DNA from: Verrucomicrobiota bacterium
GTDB lineage: Bacteria > Verrucomicrobiota > Verrucomicrobiia > Limisphaerales > J093
Direction of reading: 5' to 3'
NCBI GenBank assembly: GCA_012517065.1
Contig: JAAYVR010000283.1
Location: 1 to 55,794, forward strand
Length of the DNA: 55,794 nt
Shown: one piece after another, positions 42,316 through 51,354 of the stretch
Numbering within the stretch: position 1 is the first letter of the stretch
How the letters are laid out: the number at the start of each line of letters is the position of its first letter
The notes under the pieces: model-generated
Seen by the model: the letters and a program-made list of their open reading frames with translations, nothing else
Told to the model about the DNA's origin: nothing
The model's database searches: none
Program-made: the position numbers and the translations under genes

Positions 42316-43833
42316 GTGTTTTTGATCAGGACCAGAGTTTTTTTGGTCGGGCTTCTATTTGCGGCAACTCTGACTTGGAAAACCTTGTCGGCGGCGGGGG
42401 ATGTTATCGTCGCGGAACACATTTGGCCTCAAACGGTTCAGTTGGGGATCACATCTATTTCACATCGCGTGGGCGGCGAAGTCGCCCCGGGCATTGTGGC
42501 GCGACAGGTCGGCGAGGAGAACATTGGTTTACAACCGGGTCGTGGGGCGGAGAGAACGGGCAGGGTGGTGGTAATATCGCCGCACAACGCTTCGATCAAG
42601 TTTGAATTCGGCGCCGGTTTTGCTCGCTGGCATCAGGAGGAATTCGGCGAGCCGGCGGCCGTCGAATGGCGCGATTTAGGTGGCACCGCAGACGCGCTGA
42701 AATTTGTTCTTTCGGAGTTCTCGGCAAAACCGGACGGGATCGGCATTGATTGCTTTTTTGGCGGCGGACCTGAACCTTTGCTCGTCCTGACAGGCAGGGG
42801 GTTGACGACGCCGTGCCGGCTGCCCGACAAGGTGTTGGCTGGCATTCCCCAGGAGGCAAACGGCGTTGAAATCTACGATCCAAATCACCACTGGTACGGC
42901 GCGGCACTTTCAAGCTTTGGCATTCTTCAAAACGTTCGGTTGCAGGAGAGGCTTGGCCTTCCGCAGGTGCGCAGGTGGGAAGGATTGGCCAACCCGCGCC
43001 TGTTTGGATGGGTCGGCATAGGCGATCCGCGCAACAGCGGCACAATGAACAACATGTTTGAGGCTTTTCTCCAGGCTTACGGGTGGGAACGCGGATGGCA
43101 AGTGTTGACCGAGATAGCAGCAAACGCGCGCAAGTTCGATCGCCTCTCGTCCACCACCGCGAAGGACGTGACGCTGGGCGAGACCGTGTACGGTTTTGCG
43201 ATTGATTTCTACGCGTTCACCCAGATAGCGGCCGCTGGCAGGACGAACCTGACTTTCATTCTTCCCGAAGATTTCACTGCCATCAGCACTGACGGGTTGT
43301 GCGTGTTGCGGGGCGCGCCTCACCCGGTTCTCGCGAGGCGGTTTGTTGAATTCGTGATGAGTGAGGCCGGTCAGAAACTCTGGTTTCTTCCGCGCGGTCA
43401 TCCCGGAGGCCCGGTGCGGTATTCGATTGACCGTATGTGCGTTCGGCCGGACTTCTATGAAAGGTATCGAGGTGCAAGCCACATCGAGCAGTCGCCCTTC
43501 GAGAGACGCTCGTCGTTCAAATACAACCCGGAGATGGCGCGCGAACGGCGCGAGGTGGTTGCAGCGCTTGCAGGCTCGTTGCTTGTTGATCCTTTGCCCG
43601 AGTTGCGCCGGGCATGGCGACTGGTGATGCACGAACCGCCCGGGTCACCAGCGCGCGCCCAGCTTGGCCGCGTTCCAATCACTGAACCTGAAGCGCTCGC
43701 GCTCGCTCGAGGAAGATGGAAAGAGGCAAAACACCGAAACCAGCTTCGGCTCGAGTGGCAGCGCGAGGCAACGGACAAGTACCGGCGCATCGTAATGGCG
43801 CTTGCGCGCGGCGGCGACGAATCTTCAAACTAG
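42316..43833 (+). CDS. ABC transporter extracellular solute-binding protein, Fe3+-type
   Basis: 505 residues from the GTG at 42316, with signal peptide about 1-26 (VFLVGLLFAATLTWKTLSA). The body resembles Fe3+/2-aminoethylphosphonate-type binding proteins: VVVISPHNASIKFEFGAGFARWH, WYGAALSSFGI, GWVGIGDPRNSGTMNNMFEAFLQAYGWERGW, DVTLGETVYGFAIDFYAFTQIA and LRGAPHPVLARRFVEFVMSEAGQKLW. It is longer than usual (about 340) because of a C-terminal extension of about 100 residues. It overlaps none of its neighbours but is tightly coupled to the ATPase gene (5 bases). No permease gene is present in the window. Confidence 0.88.
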   Translation: MFLIRTRVFLVGLLFAATLTWKTLSAAGDVIVAEHIWPQTVQLGITSISHRVGGEVAPGIVARQVGEENIGLQPGRGAERTGRVVVISPHNASIKFEFGAGFARWHQEEFGEPAAVEWRDLGGTADALKFVLSEFSAKPDGIGIDCFFGGGPEPLLVLTGRGLTTPCRLPDKVLAGIPQEANGVEIYDPNHHWYGAALSSFGILQNVRLQERLGLPQVRRWEGLANPRLFGWVGIGDPRNSGTMNNMFEAFLQAYGWERGWQVLTEIAANARKFDRLSSTTAKDVTLGETVYGFAIDFYAFTQIAAAGRTNLTFILPEDFTAISTDGLCVLRGAPHPVLARRFVEFVMSEAGQKLWFLPRGHPGGPVRYSIDRMCVRPDFYERYRGASHIEQSPFERRSSFKYNPEMARERREVVAALAGSLLVDPLPELRRAWRLVMHEPPGSPARAQLGRVPITEPEALALARGRWKEAKHRNQLRLEWQREATDKYRRIVMALARGGDESSN

Positions 43834-43838
43834 ACCCG

Positions 43839-44897
43839 ATGCGGATATCGCTTCGTGGAATAAGCAAGCGGTTTGGCAACCTCAAGGCGCTCGAGTGCGT
43901 TTCCTTGGATGTTGCGGACCGCGAGCTTTTCTTTTTGCTGGGCCCATCCGGATGCGGAAAGACAACGCTGTTGCGTATTGTGGCCGGGTTTACTCAACCC
44001 GACGCTGGCGAAGTGTGGTTTGGGGACCGATGCCTGAACGGTGTCCCACCGCATAAACGAAACACCGGCATGGTGTTCCAGAATTATGCGCTCTGGCCGC
44101 ACATGACAGTTGCAGAGAATGTCGCCTATGGACTCGAAGTCCGCGGTTTCAAACGCGACGAACGCGATCGGCTCGTTAATGAAGCATTGCAAACTGTGCG
44201 GCTTGAATCAGTGGCCGACCGCCGGCCTTCGGAGCTTTCAGGTGGTCAACAGCAGCGTGTCGCATTGGCACGTGCGCTGGTGATACGGCCGGACGTGTTG
44301 CTTCTGGACGAGCCGCTCTCGAATCTCGATGCACGGCTGAGACTCGAGTTGCGGGAGGAAATCCGCCGCATTCACGATCAGACTCATATCACGACATTGT
44401 ACGTGACCCACGAGCAGAAAGAGTCGCTCTCGATGGCGGACCGGATTGCGGTGATGCGTTCGGGCATGGTTGAACAGGTCGGCGCCCCCCGAGCTGTCTA
44501 TTCCAAGCCTGCGACTCGGTTCGTTGCCGATTTCATTGGCGAGTGCAATTGGCTGCCGGGCACTATCAACGCCAACGCAGCAGGCACCTGCTTGGTCGCC
44601 ACCGATTCAGGACAGTTGGAGGTTCATGACGCCGCCCGTTTCAATGACCGGCAGTCTGTGTGGGTTGGATTCCGCCCGGAAGCAGTGCAATTCGGCGTTT
44701 CACAGGTCAACCAGTTCAGAGCCAGAGTGGCGCAGGTCACCTACCTTGGCGAACTCGAGCAGTATGTCTTGGAACTGCCCGGAGGAATCACAATCAAGGC
44801 ACTGGATGCAAACCCCGTTGAAGTCAGAGCTCGCAACACCGAGTGGCCTGTGTACGTCTTGCCACGTAATGTCTTCTTGTTTCCCCGGTCCGATTGA
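43839..44897 (+). CDS. ABC transporter ATP-binding protein (FbpC/PotA/CysA type)
   Basis: 352 residues from the ATG at 43839. Upstream in-frame codons overlap the binding-protein gene and are not likely used. Walker A GPSGCGKTTLL, Q-loop NYALWPHMTVAENV, signature LSGGQQQR, Walker B VLLLDEPLSNLD, and a C-terminal TOBE domain (about 235-350) with RFVADFIGECNWLPG and FRPEAV. It energises an importer for iron, sulfate or polyamines. Pairing with the Fe3+-type binding protein favours iron. The cognate permease must be encoded elsewhere, if it exists. Confidence 0.92.
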   Translation: MRISLRGISKRFGNLKALECVSLDVADRELFFLLGPSGCGKTTLLRIVAGFTQPDAGEVWFGDRCLNGVPPHKRNTGMVFQNYALWPHMTVAENVAYGLEVRGFKRDERDRLVNEALQTVRLESVADRRPSELSGGQQQRVALARALVIRPDVLLLDEPLSNLDARLRLELREEIRRIHDQTHITTLYVTHEQKESLSMADRIAVMRSGMVEQVGAPRAVYSKPATRFVADFIGECNWLPGTINANAAGTCLVATDSGQLEVHDAARFNDRQSVWVGFRPEAVQFGVSQVNQFRARVAQVTYLGELEQYVLELPGGITIKALDANPVEVRARNTEWPVYVLPRNVFLFPRSD

Positions 44898-44918
44898 CCA
44901 GTCGCGCCGCCCTGCAAC

Positions 44919-44983
44919 CCGGAAAAATCACCGGCCACGCCATCGGATTCATCCATGCCTTCACTCGGGTGAGATTCCCGGGG
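44919..44983. repeat. REPIN-like palindrome (type beta core), after ABC ATPase gene
   Basis: CCCGGAAAAATCACCGG ... CGGGTGAGATTCCCGGG, 21 bases past the stop, in the convergent gap to ribH. Confidence 0.7.
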
Positions 44984-45156
44984 CAAGGAAACCCGCGCCC
45001 AAGCGAGAGAATCTCAATTGCCAGATCGCACACCGTGCCCCGCGCCACAGCCGATTTAGCCAACGTGGCCAGCGACACACCGTGGAACGTGTCGCTTATT
45101 GTTGGGTTTGGCGCGGGTTTCCCACAACGGCTTTGAGTATCTTCCGAGACAACAGC

Positions 45157-45624
45157 TCAGAGGGATTTGATCACTTCCTTCATTTGCAGCGCCGAAGCCG
45201 CGGCTTCGCGCCCGCGATTATGCGTGGGATCAAGACAACGGACTTTTGCCTGGTCACGGTTCTCCAGTAACAAAACCTCGTGAATCATTGGTACACCGGT
45301 TTCCACTTGAAGCCGGACCAGTGCGTCCGTGACCCCGCGGCCAATGAGATCCGCATGGGCAGTTTCGCCACGAATAATCACCCCAAGACAAATCACGGCG
45401 TCCCAACCGGGCTTTTCCTGGCGCGCGAGCCGTGCCGCCACCACGGGTATTTCAAATGCGCCGGGCACGCGTATGACTCGTATCTGAGATGCACCGGCGC
45501 TGCGGAGTTCAGCGGTGGCAGCGCGCACCATCGAATTGACGTAGCGGGCATTGTATCGCGACGCCACAATCGCGAATCGCCCGCCGCTGTTCCTGGCCGA
45601 GGTTGACTTTGTCTTTTGAAGCAT
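45157..45624 (-). CDS. ribH: 6,7-dimethyl-8-ribityllumazine synthase
   Basis: 155 residues. FAIVASRYNARYVNSMV, the VPGAFEIPVVA strand, IRGETAHADLIGRGVTDAL with the catalytic His, and DPTHNRGREAAASALQM are the lumazine synthase core. It joins dihydroxybutanone phosphate with the ribitylamino pyrimidine to give lumazine, the riboflavin precursor, in an icosahedral or pentameric shell. It starts 8 bases after ribBA, so the two genes form an operon. Confidence 0.95.
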   Translation of the reverse strand: MLQKTKSTSARNSGGRFAIVASRYNARYVNSMVRAATAELRSAGASQIRVIRVPGAFEIPVVAARLARQEKPGWDAVICLGVIIRGETAHADLIGRGVTDALVRLQVETGVPMIHEVLLLENRDQAKVRCLDPTHNRGREAAASALQMKEVIKSL

Positions 45625-45632
45625 GCTGTTTG

Positions 45633-46841
45633 TCAGAAAAGATGGCCCATCCGATCCCGTTTTGTCTTCAAGTACCGCGCGTTATGTGGGTTTGGCGGGA
45701 TGCGAATTGGGACCTGCTCGACCACTTCCAGGCCATAGCCTTCCAGGCCGATGATCTTCTTTGGATTATTGGTTAACAGCCTGATCTTGCGCAGGCCAAG
45801 GTCCGCAAGGATTTGAGCGCCAATCCCGTATTCACGGAGGTCCATCGGATATCCCAGTTTAAGGTTGGCATCGACAGTGTCGAGCCCACGCTCCTGAAGT
45901 TTGTAAGCGCGGATTTTTGGACCAAGGCCGATGCCGCGTCCTTCCTGCTTCATGTAAATTATCACTCCGCGCCCGGCTTGAGTGATTTGGCGCATCGCCT
46001 GCCGCAATTGAGGCCCGCAATCACACCGCAGAGAATGAAAAACGTCGCCTGTGAGACACTCGCTGTGAACACGCACCAGAACCGGGTCGTTGCCCGAAAC
46101 GTCCCCGCACACGAGCGCAATGTGATGTTGCCCATCAAGCTGGCTCCGATAAAGATGCAGTTCGAAATCGCCAAACTCGGTAGGCAATTTGACAGTCTCG
46201 ACGCGTTCCACCAGCCGCGTTCGCTGCCGACGGTACTCGATCAGGTCCTGAATGGACCCGAGCTTGAGCCTGTGTTTTTGAGCAAACCGCCGCAATTGTG
46301 GAAGCCTCGCCATGGTCCCGTCGTCGTTCATGATTTCACAAATCACTGCGATCGGCCTGCATCCTGCCAGGACGGCAAGATCGACGGCAGCTTCCGTGTG
46401 CCCGGCTCGTTGAAGCACTCCGCCGGGTTTGCATCGCAACGGGAACACGTGCCCCGGCTGAACAAGATCGGTCCGCGTCGCCCCCGGGTCTGCCATAACC
46501 TGGATTGTCCTTGCGCGGTCCGCTGCACTTATGCCGGTGGTGATTCCGTTTGCCGCATCGACGCTGACCTGAAAGTCGGTTTTGAAGGTCTCGCGGTTCT
46601 CCGCAACCATGCTTTCGATGCCAAGTTGCCGGAGGCGTTCCTCTGTGGTCGGAACGCAAATGAGGCCGCGCCCGTACTTGGCCATGAAATTCACAGCCTG
46701 CGGGGTCACGTGCTGGGCTGCCATGATCAGATCGCCTTCGTTTTCGCGTTCGGCATCATCAACAATGACAACCATCCGCCCCTTCCGTATATCGGCGATC
46801 AAGTCTTCGACTTTCGCAAATGCCTGTGTTCCTTTTTTCAC
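45633..46841 (-). CDS. ribBA: Bifunctional dihydroxybutanone-phosphate synthase / GTP cyclohydrolase II
   Basis: 402 residues from a GTG at 46841. N-terminal RibB half (1-210) with DDAERENEGDLIMAAQHV, GRGLICVP, RPGHVFPLR-like VQPGHVFPLRCKPGGVLQRAGHTEAAVDL. C-terminal RibA half with VRVHSECLTGDVFHSLRCDCG (zinc cysteines), KQEGRGIGL and LLTNNPKKIIGLEGYGL. It supplies both substrates for riboflavin synthesis. The leader carries a terminator-like hairpin (46888-46908) but no FMN riboswitch was recognised. Confidence 0.97.
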   Translation of the reverse strand: MKKGTQAFAKVEDLIADIRKGRMVVIVDDAERENEGDLIMAAQHVTPQAVNFMAKYGRGLICVPTTEERLRQLGIESMVAENRETFKTDFQVSVDAANGITTGISAADRARTIQVMADPGATRTDLVQPGHVFPLRCKPGGVLQRAGHTEAAVDLAVLAGCRPIAVICEIMNDDGTMARLPQLRRFAQKHRLKLGSIQDLIEYRRQRTRLVERVETVKLPTEFGDFELHLYRSQLDGQHHIALVCGDVSGNDPVLVRVHSECLTGDVFHSLRCDCGPQLRQAMRQITQAGRGVIIYMKQEGRGIGLGPKIRAYKLQERGLDTVDANLKLGYPMDLREYGIGAQILADLGLRKIRLLTNNPKKIIGLEGYGLEVVEQVPIRIPPNPHNARYLKTKRDRMGHLF

Positions 46842-46887
46842 TGCTGGCGGATGAAGATACGATTCTGTGGAGGGATTGTCAGGTCAT

Positions 46888-46908
46888 AAAAATGGCCCGG
46901 CTACGGGC
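46888..46908 (-). promoter_or_regulatory. Terminator-like hairpin in the ribBA leader
   Basis: Read on the minus strand: GCCCG-TAGC-CGGGC, then CA and five T, about 50 bases before the GTG start. An AGGAGG precedes the hairpin without an in-frame gene. This could be an attenuator or transcription-stop element. Confidence 0.4.
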
Positions 46909-47042
46909 ACGCCTCCTTTCGTGAACTTTCGATGCAAACGTTGGTCTGCTGACTTCTCATTTCGCTTTCGATGTTCCTCATCGACTCATTTTAGCGCACA
47001 ACGAGCTCCGCGCGGCGCCGCCCCAACCGATTGCTCCGCTAA

Positions 47043-47147
47043 CCCGGAAACCTCACCGGAATGAAGCTTTGGGTGTCTCGGTCGGGTCAGGCGGTGAGAT
47101 TGCCGGGCAAGCCACACTCATGCGTTCAATCCGATGAGATTTCCGGG
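47043..47147. repeat. REPIN-like palindrome (type alpha) plus an extra right arm
   Basis: CCCGGAAACCTCACCGG ... GCGGTGAGATTGCCGGG (47043-47107), with core AATGAAGCTTTGGGTGTC, followed by a second right arm CCGATGAGATTTCCGGG (47131-47147). It lies between divergent ribBA and the usp gene. The rest of the 400-base gap is the ribBA leader. Confidence 0.7.
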
Positions 47148-47242
47148 TTATTGTTCTGTAACCGAAATGTCCCGCTGAGTCTCAGTGATGGTGAGGCCAG
47201 TGCTTGGCCAAAGATAAACAACCAGATTACGCAGGATTTCGC

Positions 47243-48142
47243 ATGGCCGAAGAAAAATCATACAATCCTTCCACGGTGCTGTGCGCCGTGGATTTCAGCG
47301 AAGAGTCAAGATTGGCCCTGAAGTATGCCGGGACAGGTGCGACACTTTACGGCGCAAAACTCGTTGTCCTTCACGCTCAGCGGTTTGAGCTTCCGGCCTA
47401 TTTCACCCCGGACCAAATCGAGACCCTGACAAAGGAATTGGATTCTGCTCGAGCTGGGGCCGAAGATTCGTTGCGTCAATACTCGCGAGCCGCGCTCGGT
47501 CCATTGGCCGATTCACTCTCAATATCATACATGGTTGTGGATCAGCACCCCGTTGATGCAATTCTGGAAACCACAGGCAGGGTAAGCGCAAGTCTGGTCG
47601 TGCTGGGTACGCACGGTCGAGGCGGTGCCAAGCGGCTCTGGCTGGGATCAGTGGCGGAGAATGTGGCCACTCACTCGGAAGTGCCGGTGTTTGTTGTCAG
47701 GCAAAAACAGCATGATTTCATTGACGTTGCGAATCCTGGGTCGTCCTTGCGGTTGCGTACGATCATCGCCCCCGTGGATTTTAGCGAGGCTTCGCGCGCA
47801 GTGCTGCGTGTAAGTGCCTCGATTGCCGAGCGTTTCCAGGCCAAGGTGGTGCCGGTGTGCGTGGTACGACAAGATGCTGCGAGCGATCTCCGCAGCTCCG
47901 AAGCAATGCTTAAGGAATGGCTCGGACAGGTCAACGCAGCGCGTTGCATCGTCGAACCAGTGACCCGCGTCGGACATGCGGCAGAACAGATAATGGCCCT
48001 CATCAACGAAACCAAGGCCGACCTCGCTGTCCTTGGCGCCGAAAACTCACGCAGCGCAGGGCATCCTTTGCTCGGTCGAACGACCAAGCTGGTGTTGCGT
48101 CAGGCGCCCGTCCCCGTGCTGGTAGTGCCGCCGGGCACATGA
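47243..48142 (+). CDS. Tandem universal stress protein
   Basis: 299 residues from the ATG at 47243. TTG at 47204 would add 13 residues. Two UspA domains: residues about 7-155 (TVLCAVDFSEESRLALKYA ... VVLGTHGRGGAKRLWLGSVAENVATHSEVPVFVV) and about 168-298 (TIIAPVDFSEASRAVLRVS ... LAVLGAENSRSAGHPLLGRTTKLVLRQAPVPVLVV). The first has the GxxGRGG...GSVAE ATP-binding pattern. The second has a weaker version (no GRGG), suggesting one nucleotide-binding and one structural domain. General stress role. Confidence 0.93.
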   Translation: MAEEKSYNPSTVLCAVDFSEESRLALKYAGTGATLYGAKLVVLHAQRFELPAYFTPDQIETLTKELDSARAGAEDSLRQYSRAALGPLADSLSISYMVVDQHPVDAILETTGRVSASLVVLGTHGRGGAKRLWLGSVAENVATHSEVPVFVVRQKQHDFIDVANPGSSLRLRTIIAPVDFSEASRAVLRVSASIAERFQAKVVPVCVVRQDAASDLRSSEAMLKEWLGQVNAARCIVEPVTRVGHAAEQIMALINETKADLAVLGAENSRSAGHPLLGRTTKLVLRQAPVPVLVVPPGT

Positions 48143-48218
48143 GCGCAGCACAGCGCAGCCACGATTCAGTTCCAAAGGTTCACATTCGTATTGTGATAGG
48201 CTTGTTGTTTCGGTGTGG

Positions 48219-48580
48219 ACCCAAATAGGGTGACAGGCTCGTTGTTTGGGCTTTGCGCCCTGATTTCGGCGTGGCCCACAAATTGCCCATTGTTCCAATC
48301 CGCGGTTGCCGAGGTCTGTGTGCGAACCGCCCGCATGCAAATATGGGGACAGACACGTTATTTGTGCCGTCATGCCGATCTTGTTCTAGGCACGTTGTTT
48401 CGGCATGGAAACAAAGCGGCAGCAAGCTGCCGCACTCCAAACGCTTCGCGCCTGCCAACGCCCACTGCATCCAAGAGCTTCGCGCCTGCCAACACCCACT
48501 GCATCGGCAGCAGCGCGTTAGGAACCATTGGGATAAGCGGCCAGATGGAATGAGGCCATATGGGGACAGACACGTAGTTG
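48219..48580 (-). repeat. Composite GTGTCTGTCCCC element, copy 7 (inverted, full length)
   Basis: About 360 bp, the inverse of copy 1: CCCAAATAGGGTGACAGGCT, ATATGGGGACAGACACGTT, GCGGCAGC-AA-GCTGCCGC, and ATATGGGGACAGACACGTAG at the far end. A 28-bp stretch with GCGCCTGCCAACGCCCACTGCATC is duplicated at about 48450-48505. An outlying AGGCTTGTTGTTT variant precedes it (about 48198). Confidence 0.75.
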
Positions 48581-48723
48581 GCTCCGAGCGCCGCAGGCCG
48601 CCTTTTGCCGCAGGGGCAAAGCGCTGGGGTACCAAAATCAGGGCCAGAAAGCTTTCGGTTTTCCGGGTAAACGCGGAGCTATGACGGCGATGGGTTGTCC
48701 CGCACATCGGGCGATGCCACGCC

Positions 48724-49160
48724 CGCGGCTGTTAGACTCCCGCCTTTAGGCGGGTTTGAAACCAGCATTCATCGAGCAGTAATACCTCTGAACGTTGTAC
48801 GTTGAGCGTTGGACGTTGAACGTTCTCAAACGATTAACCGTCTGGAAACGTGCATAATCCGGGCTTTCAGCCCTTACTCATACTAATCAGGCGCTTGTCA
48901 CCTGGGCCGCTGGGCCGGGCTGGTATGAGCCGGGCCTTCGGCCCTCGAGTTACTGTCCCACGAACACCAACGGCCTGGAACACAGTCAGGGGCGTTCATG
49001 GCTGAAAAGACTAACTGCGCCGCCATGCACAACGGGGTTGTCATGGTCGGTCATCGAAGCGCCAACGGCGCGGTCCATACCAGCATGGGGCGAAGCCCCA
49101 CGACAAGGGCCATCTCGACATCACTTTCCACAATCCAAGGGTTGAAAGCCCGCCCCATTA
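48724..49160 (+). repeat. Long hairpin-rich intergenic repeat, copy 2
   Basis: Collinear with 106-493 over about 387 bases, then continues with CATCTCGACATCAC and AAGGGTTGAAAGCCC, which are shared with the inverted copy at 29283. The heptad array is at 48789-48829. The gap 48143-49380 holds only repeats. Confidence 0.78.
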
Positions 49161-49222
49161 CATTCTCTTTCGCATCTTTCGCGTTATTTCGCGGTTGAAA
49201 CCTACCTAGGGCGTTGCCCAAG

Positions 49223-49287
49223 CCCGGGAATCGCACCGCCTAACTAGACCAAGACACCCGAAGCTTCATTCCGGTGAGAGTTCCGGG
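49223..49287. repeat. REPIN-like palindrome (type alpha core, inverted)
   Basis: CCCGGGAATCGCACCGCC ... TTCCGGTGAGAGTTCCGGG, core CTAACTAGACCAAGACACCC, at the left edge of the degraded defence locus. Confidence 0.7.
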
Positions 49288-49380
49288 TCAGGCGGCGCGG
49301 AAACGTTTTCCTCCCGGATTTAGGATTGTCGGTGACCGAAGTTCTTGCCAAAATCGAGTATTGTTTACGTTTGAGGTCCG

Positions 49381-49810
49381 ATGATAGCTGCCTCCAGATC
49401 GGCGCTGGATGCGAGCGGCAGCCCAGCCACCCTAGGCAAGCTGGGGACGGAGTTTGGTTTCAAGGCCGGAGCAAGCGGGGCACATGCGGCCCGCACCATG
49501 ATGCTGGCGGACCTCACCACCCTCTTGGCTGCCGTAAAGAACAAGGATGCCAAGCGCGACGATTACAACCGGCTGATTGTCGAGGAGAATGCCTTGGGAA
49601 AGCGCACCACATCGAACCGTTGGCTGACCGCCCGGACAATCCGGTGCTCCAGGTCAGCTTTGCGCCGGAGCACAAACGGGCGCTGGAGAAACTGGTCACC
49701 GACTTGCCGGTCGAGGTCTTCACCGCCGAGGACAGCCTTGGCTGGGTCTATCAGTTCTGGCAGGCGGAGCGCAAAGAGGAGCGTGGAATTCATCCCGCTT
49801 CGGCCTGCGT
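49381..49810 (+). pseudogene. Decayed defence genes: small conserved protein fused out of frame to an Eco57I-type methyltransferase fragment
   Basis: Frame 1 from ATG 49381 encodes about 80 plausible residues with ARTMMLADLTTLLAAVKNKDAKRDDY and LIVEENALGKRTTSNRWLTAR, resembling the start of a conserved protein that precedes PglX-like methyltransferases. From about 49625 the sense sequence moves to frame 3: DNPVLQVSFAPEHKRALEKLVTD, then VEVFTAEDSLGWVYQFWQAERKEE, which I recognise as the N-terminal region of Eco57I-type N6-adenine methyltransferases of BREX/Pgl-like loci. Everything downstream of that (catalytic NPPY domain) is missing. The likely event is a deletion joining two neighbouring genes. 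Family names rest on motif memory. Confidence 0.5.
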
Positions 49811-50012
49811 TGTCAGGGCGGTGAAACGGACTTAAGTCCGCGTTCCGGGAGCGATTTTGACCTTTTTGAGCATTCTTGTGGCCAGTCTGGAATGCTGCAA
49901 CTTGCTGGTATGGCGGTGGATAAACTGCAAACCGACCGTTGGTGAATAGCGGTTTAGATTCTTGCCGCAAAAATGAAGTGAATTTTAGAATAACTATGGT
50001 ACACTGAAGCGC

Positions 50013-51257
50013 ATGTTTGACCGATGGTATGCGGCAGAGTTGAAGGCGAGTCTGGAGCGGCCCTACGTCCAGTTGATCTTCGGGGCACGCCAGACGGGCA
50101 AGACGACCCTGCTTAATGCGCTGTTGCCGCCGGAGACACTGCGGGTGGATTTGTCGGACCCGGAGGTGCGGTCGCGGCATCTGGCTGACCCTGGACTGTT
50201 CCTGAAGCTGTGTCGTGACCTGCCTGCGGATCGGGAGGGACGATTCGTGTTTGTGGACGAGGCGCAGGCGGTGCCGACGGTTTTCGACGGGGTGCAGCAT
50301 CTTTACGACAAGGACAAACGGCGCTGGCGTTTCGTGCTGTGCGGCAGTTCGGCGCGCAAGCTGCGGAAAACCGGAGCGAACTTGCTTCCGGGCCGCTGCT
50401 TCTACCATCGGCTTTACCCGTTGACGATGGCCGAGCACCCACCCGAGCCGAAACGGATAGAATACGCCGTGTCGCCCCTGCCGCTGGAGTGGAACACAGG
50501 AGCGGCGCCAGCGAATCCGTTTCCGGCCTGGGGCCTGGAAGAACGGCTGGCTTACGGGGCGTTGCCGGGGGTGGTGGCGGCCGAGGAAGCGGATCGGGCG
50601 CGAATGCTCACGGGATTCACGCTGGTGCATTTGGAGGAGGAAATCCGGCGAGAGGCACTGGTGAAGGACTGGGGCGCGTTTGTGCGGTTCCTGGAGCTGG
50701 CCGCCGCCGAGTCAGGACAGATTCTCAACTACGCCGGAATCGCCAAGGAGACGGGGCTTTCGCAGCCGACCGTCAAGTCGCATTACCAGTTGTTGGAGGA
50801 CATGTTCATCGGCTTCCGCGTGCCGGTGTATTCGGGCAGCAAACGCAAGAATCTGCTCTCAACACCGAAGTTCCTGCTTTTCGACCTGGGCGTGCGGCAC
50901 GCGGCGGCGGGGCTGAAGGCGTCACGGGAAATTGTGCGGGTCAATCCGGGCGCGTTCTTCGAGCAGTGGGTGGGAATCGAGTTATGGAAGCGGCTGCAAT
51001 ACCTCGGCGAAGGCCGGTTGCACTACCTGCGCACCCGCGACGGAATGGAGATTGACTACATCGTGGAGCACCGTGGCGCTCTGACCCCCATCGAGGTCAA
51101 GTGGACGGAGCGTCCAACGGTTCAAGATGCCCGCCATCTGCTGACTTTCCTCGGGGAGCATCCGAAACAGGCCAAGCATGGCTATGTGATTTGCCGCTGT
51201 TCGGCGCCCTTACGCATTCATGATCAAGTCACGGCGCTCCCGTGGTTCTGCCTATGA
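50013..51257 (+). CDS. AAA-family ATPase with DUF4143 domain
   Basis: 414 residues. Walker A GARQTGKTT (residues 24-32), Walker B FVFVDEAQAVP, sensor-like FVLCGSSARKLRKTGANLLPGR, a helical region with TGLSQPTVKSHYQLLEDMFIGFRVPVYSGSKRKN, then the DUF4143 restriction-endonuclease-like fold with FLLFDLGVRHAA, FEQWVGIELWKR, MEIDYIVEHRGALTPIEVKWTERP (a PD-(D/E)xK pattern: D, then E-x-K). Such ATPases are common and mobile, sometimes acting like toxin-antitoxin or defence accessories. It is intact between remnants of a defence locus. Confidence 0.85.
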   Translation: MFDRWYAAELKASLERPYVQLIFGARQTGKTTLLNALLPPETLRVDLSDPEVRSRHLADPGLFLKLCRDLPADREGRFVFVDEAQAVPTVFDGVQHLYDKDKRRWRFVLCGSSARKLRKTGANLLPGRCFYHRLYPLTMAEHPPEPKRIEYAVSPLPLEWNTGAAPANPFPAWGLEERLAYGALPGVVAAEEADRARMLTGFTLVHLEEEIRREALVKDWGAFVRFLELAAAESGQILNYAGIAKETGLSQPTVKSHYQLLEDMFIGFRVPVYSGSKRKNLLSTPKFLLFDLGVRHAAAGLKASREIVRVNPGAFFEQWVGIELWKRLQYLGEGRLHYLRTRDGMEIDYIVEHRGALTPIEVKWTERPTVQDARHLLTFLGEHPKQAKHGYVICRCSAPLRIHDQVTALPWFCL

Positions 51258-51354
51258 AAACTAATCAGACACAAAGAGGCGCAAAAGGCGCAAAGAGCAG
51301 AATGGAAACTTTGTTTTTGTGTCTTTTGTGTCTTTTTGTGGCCATCCCTCTCTT

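Noticed and set aside
46842-47040. FMN riboswitch before ribBA
   Set aside because: The conserved RFN-element segments could not be found.
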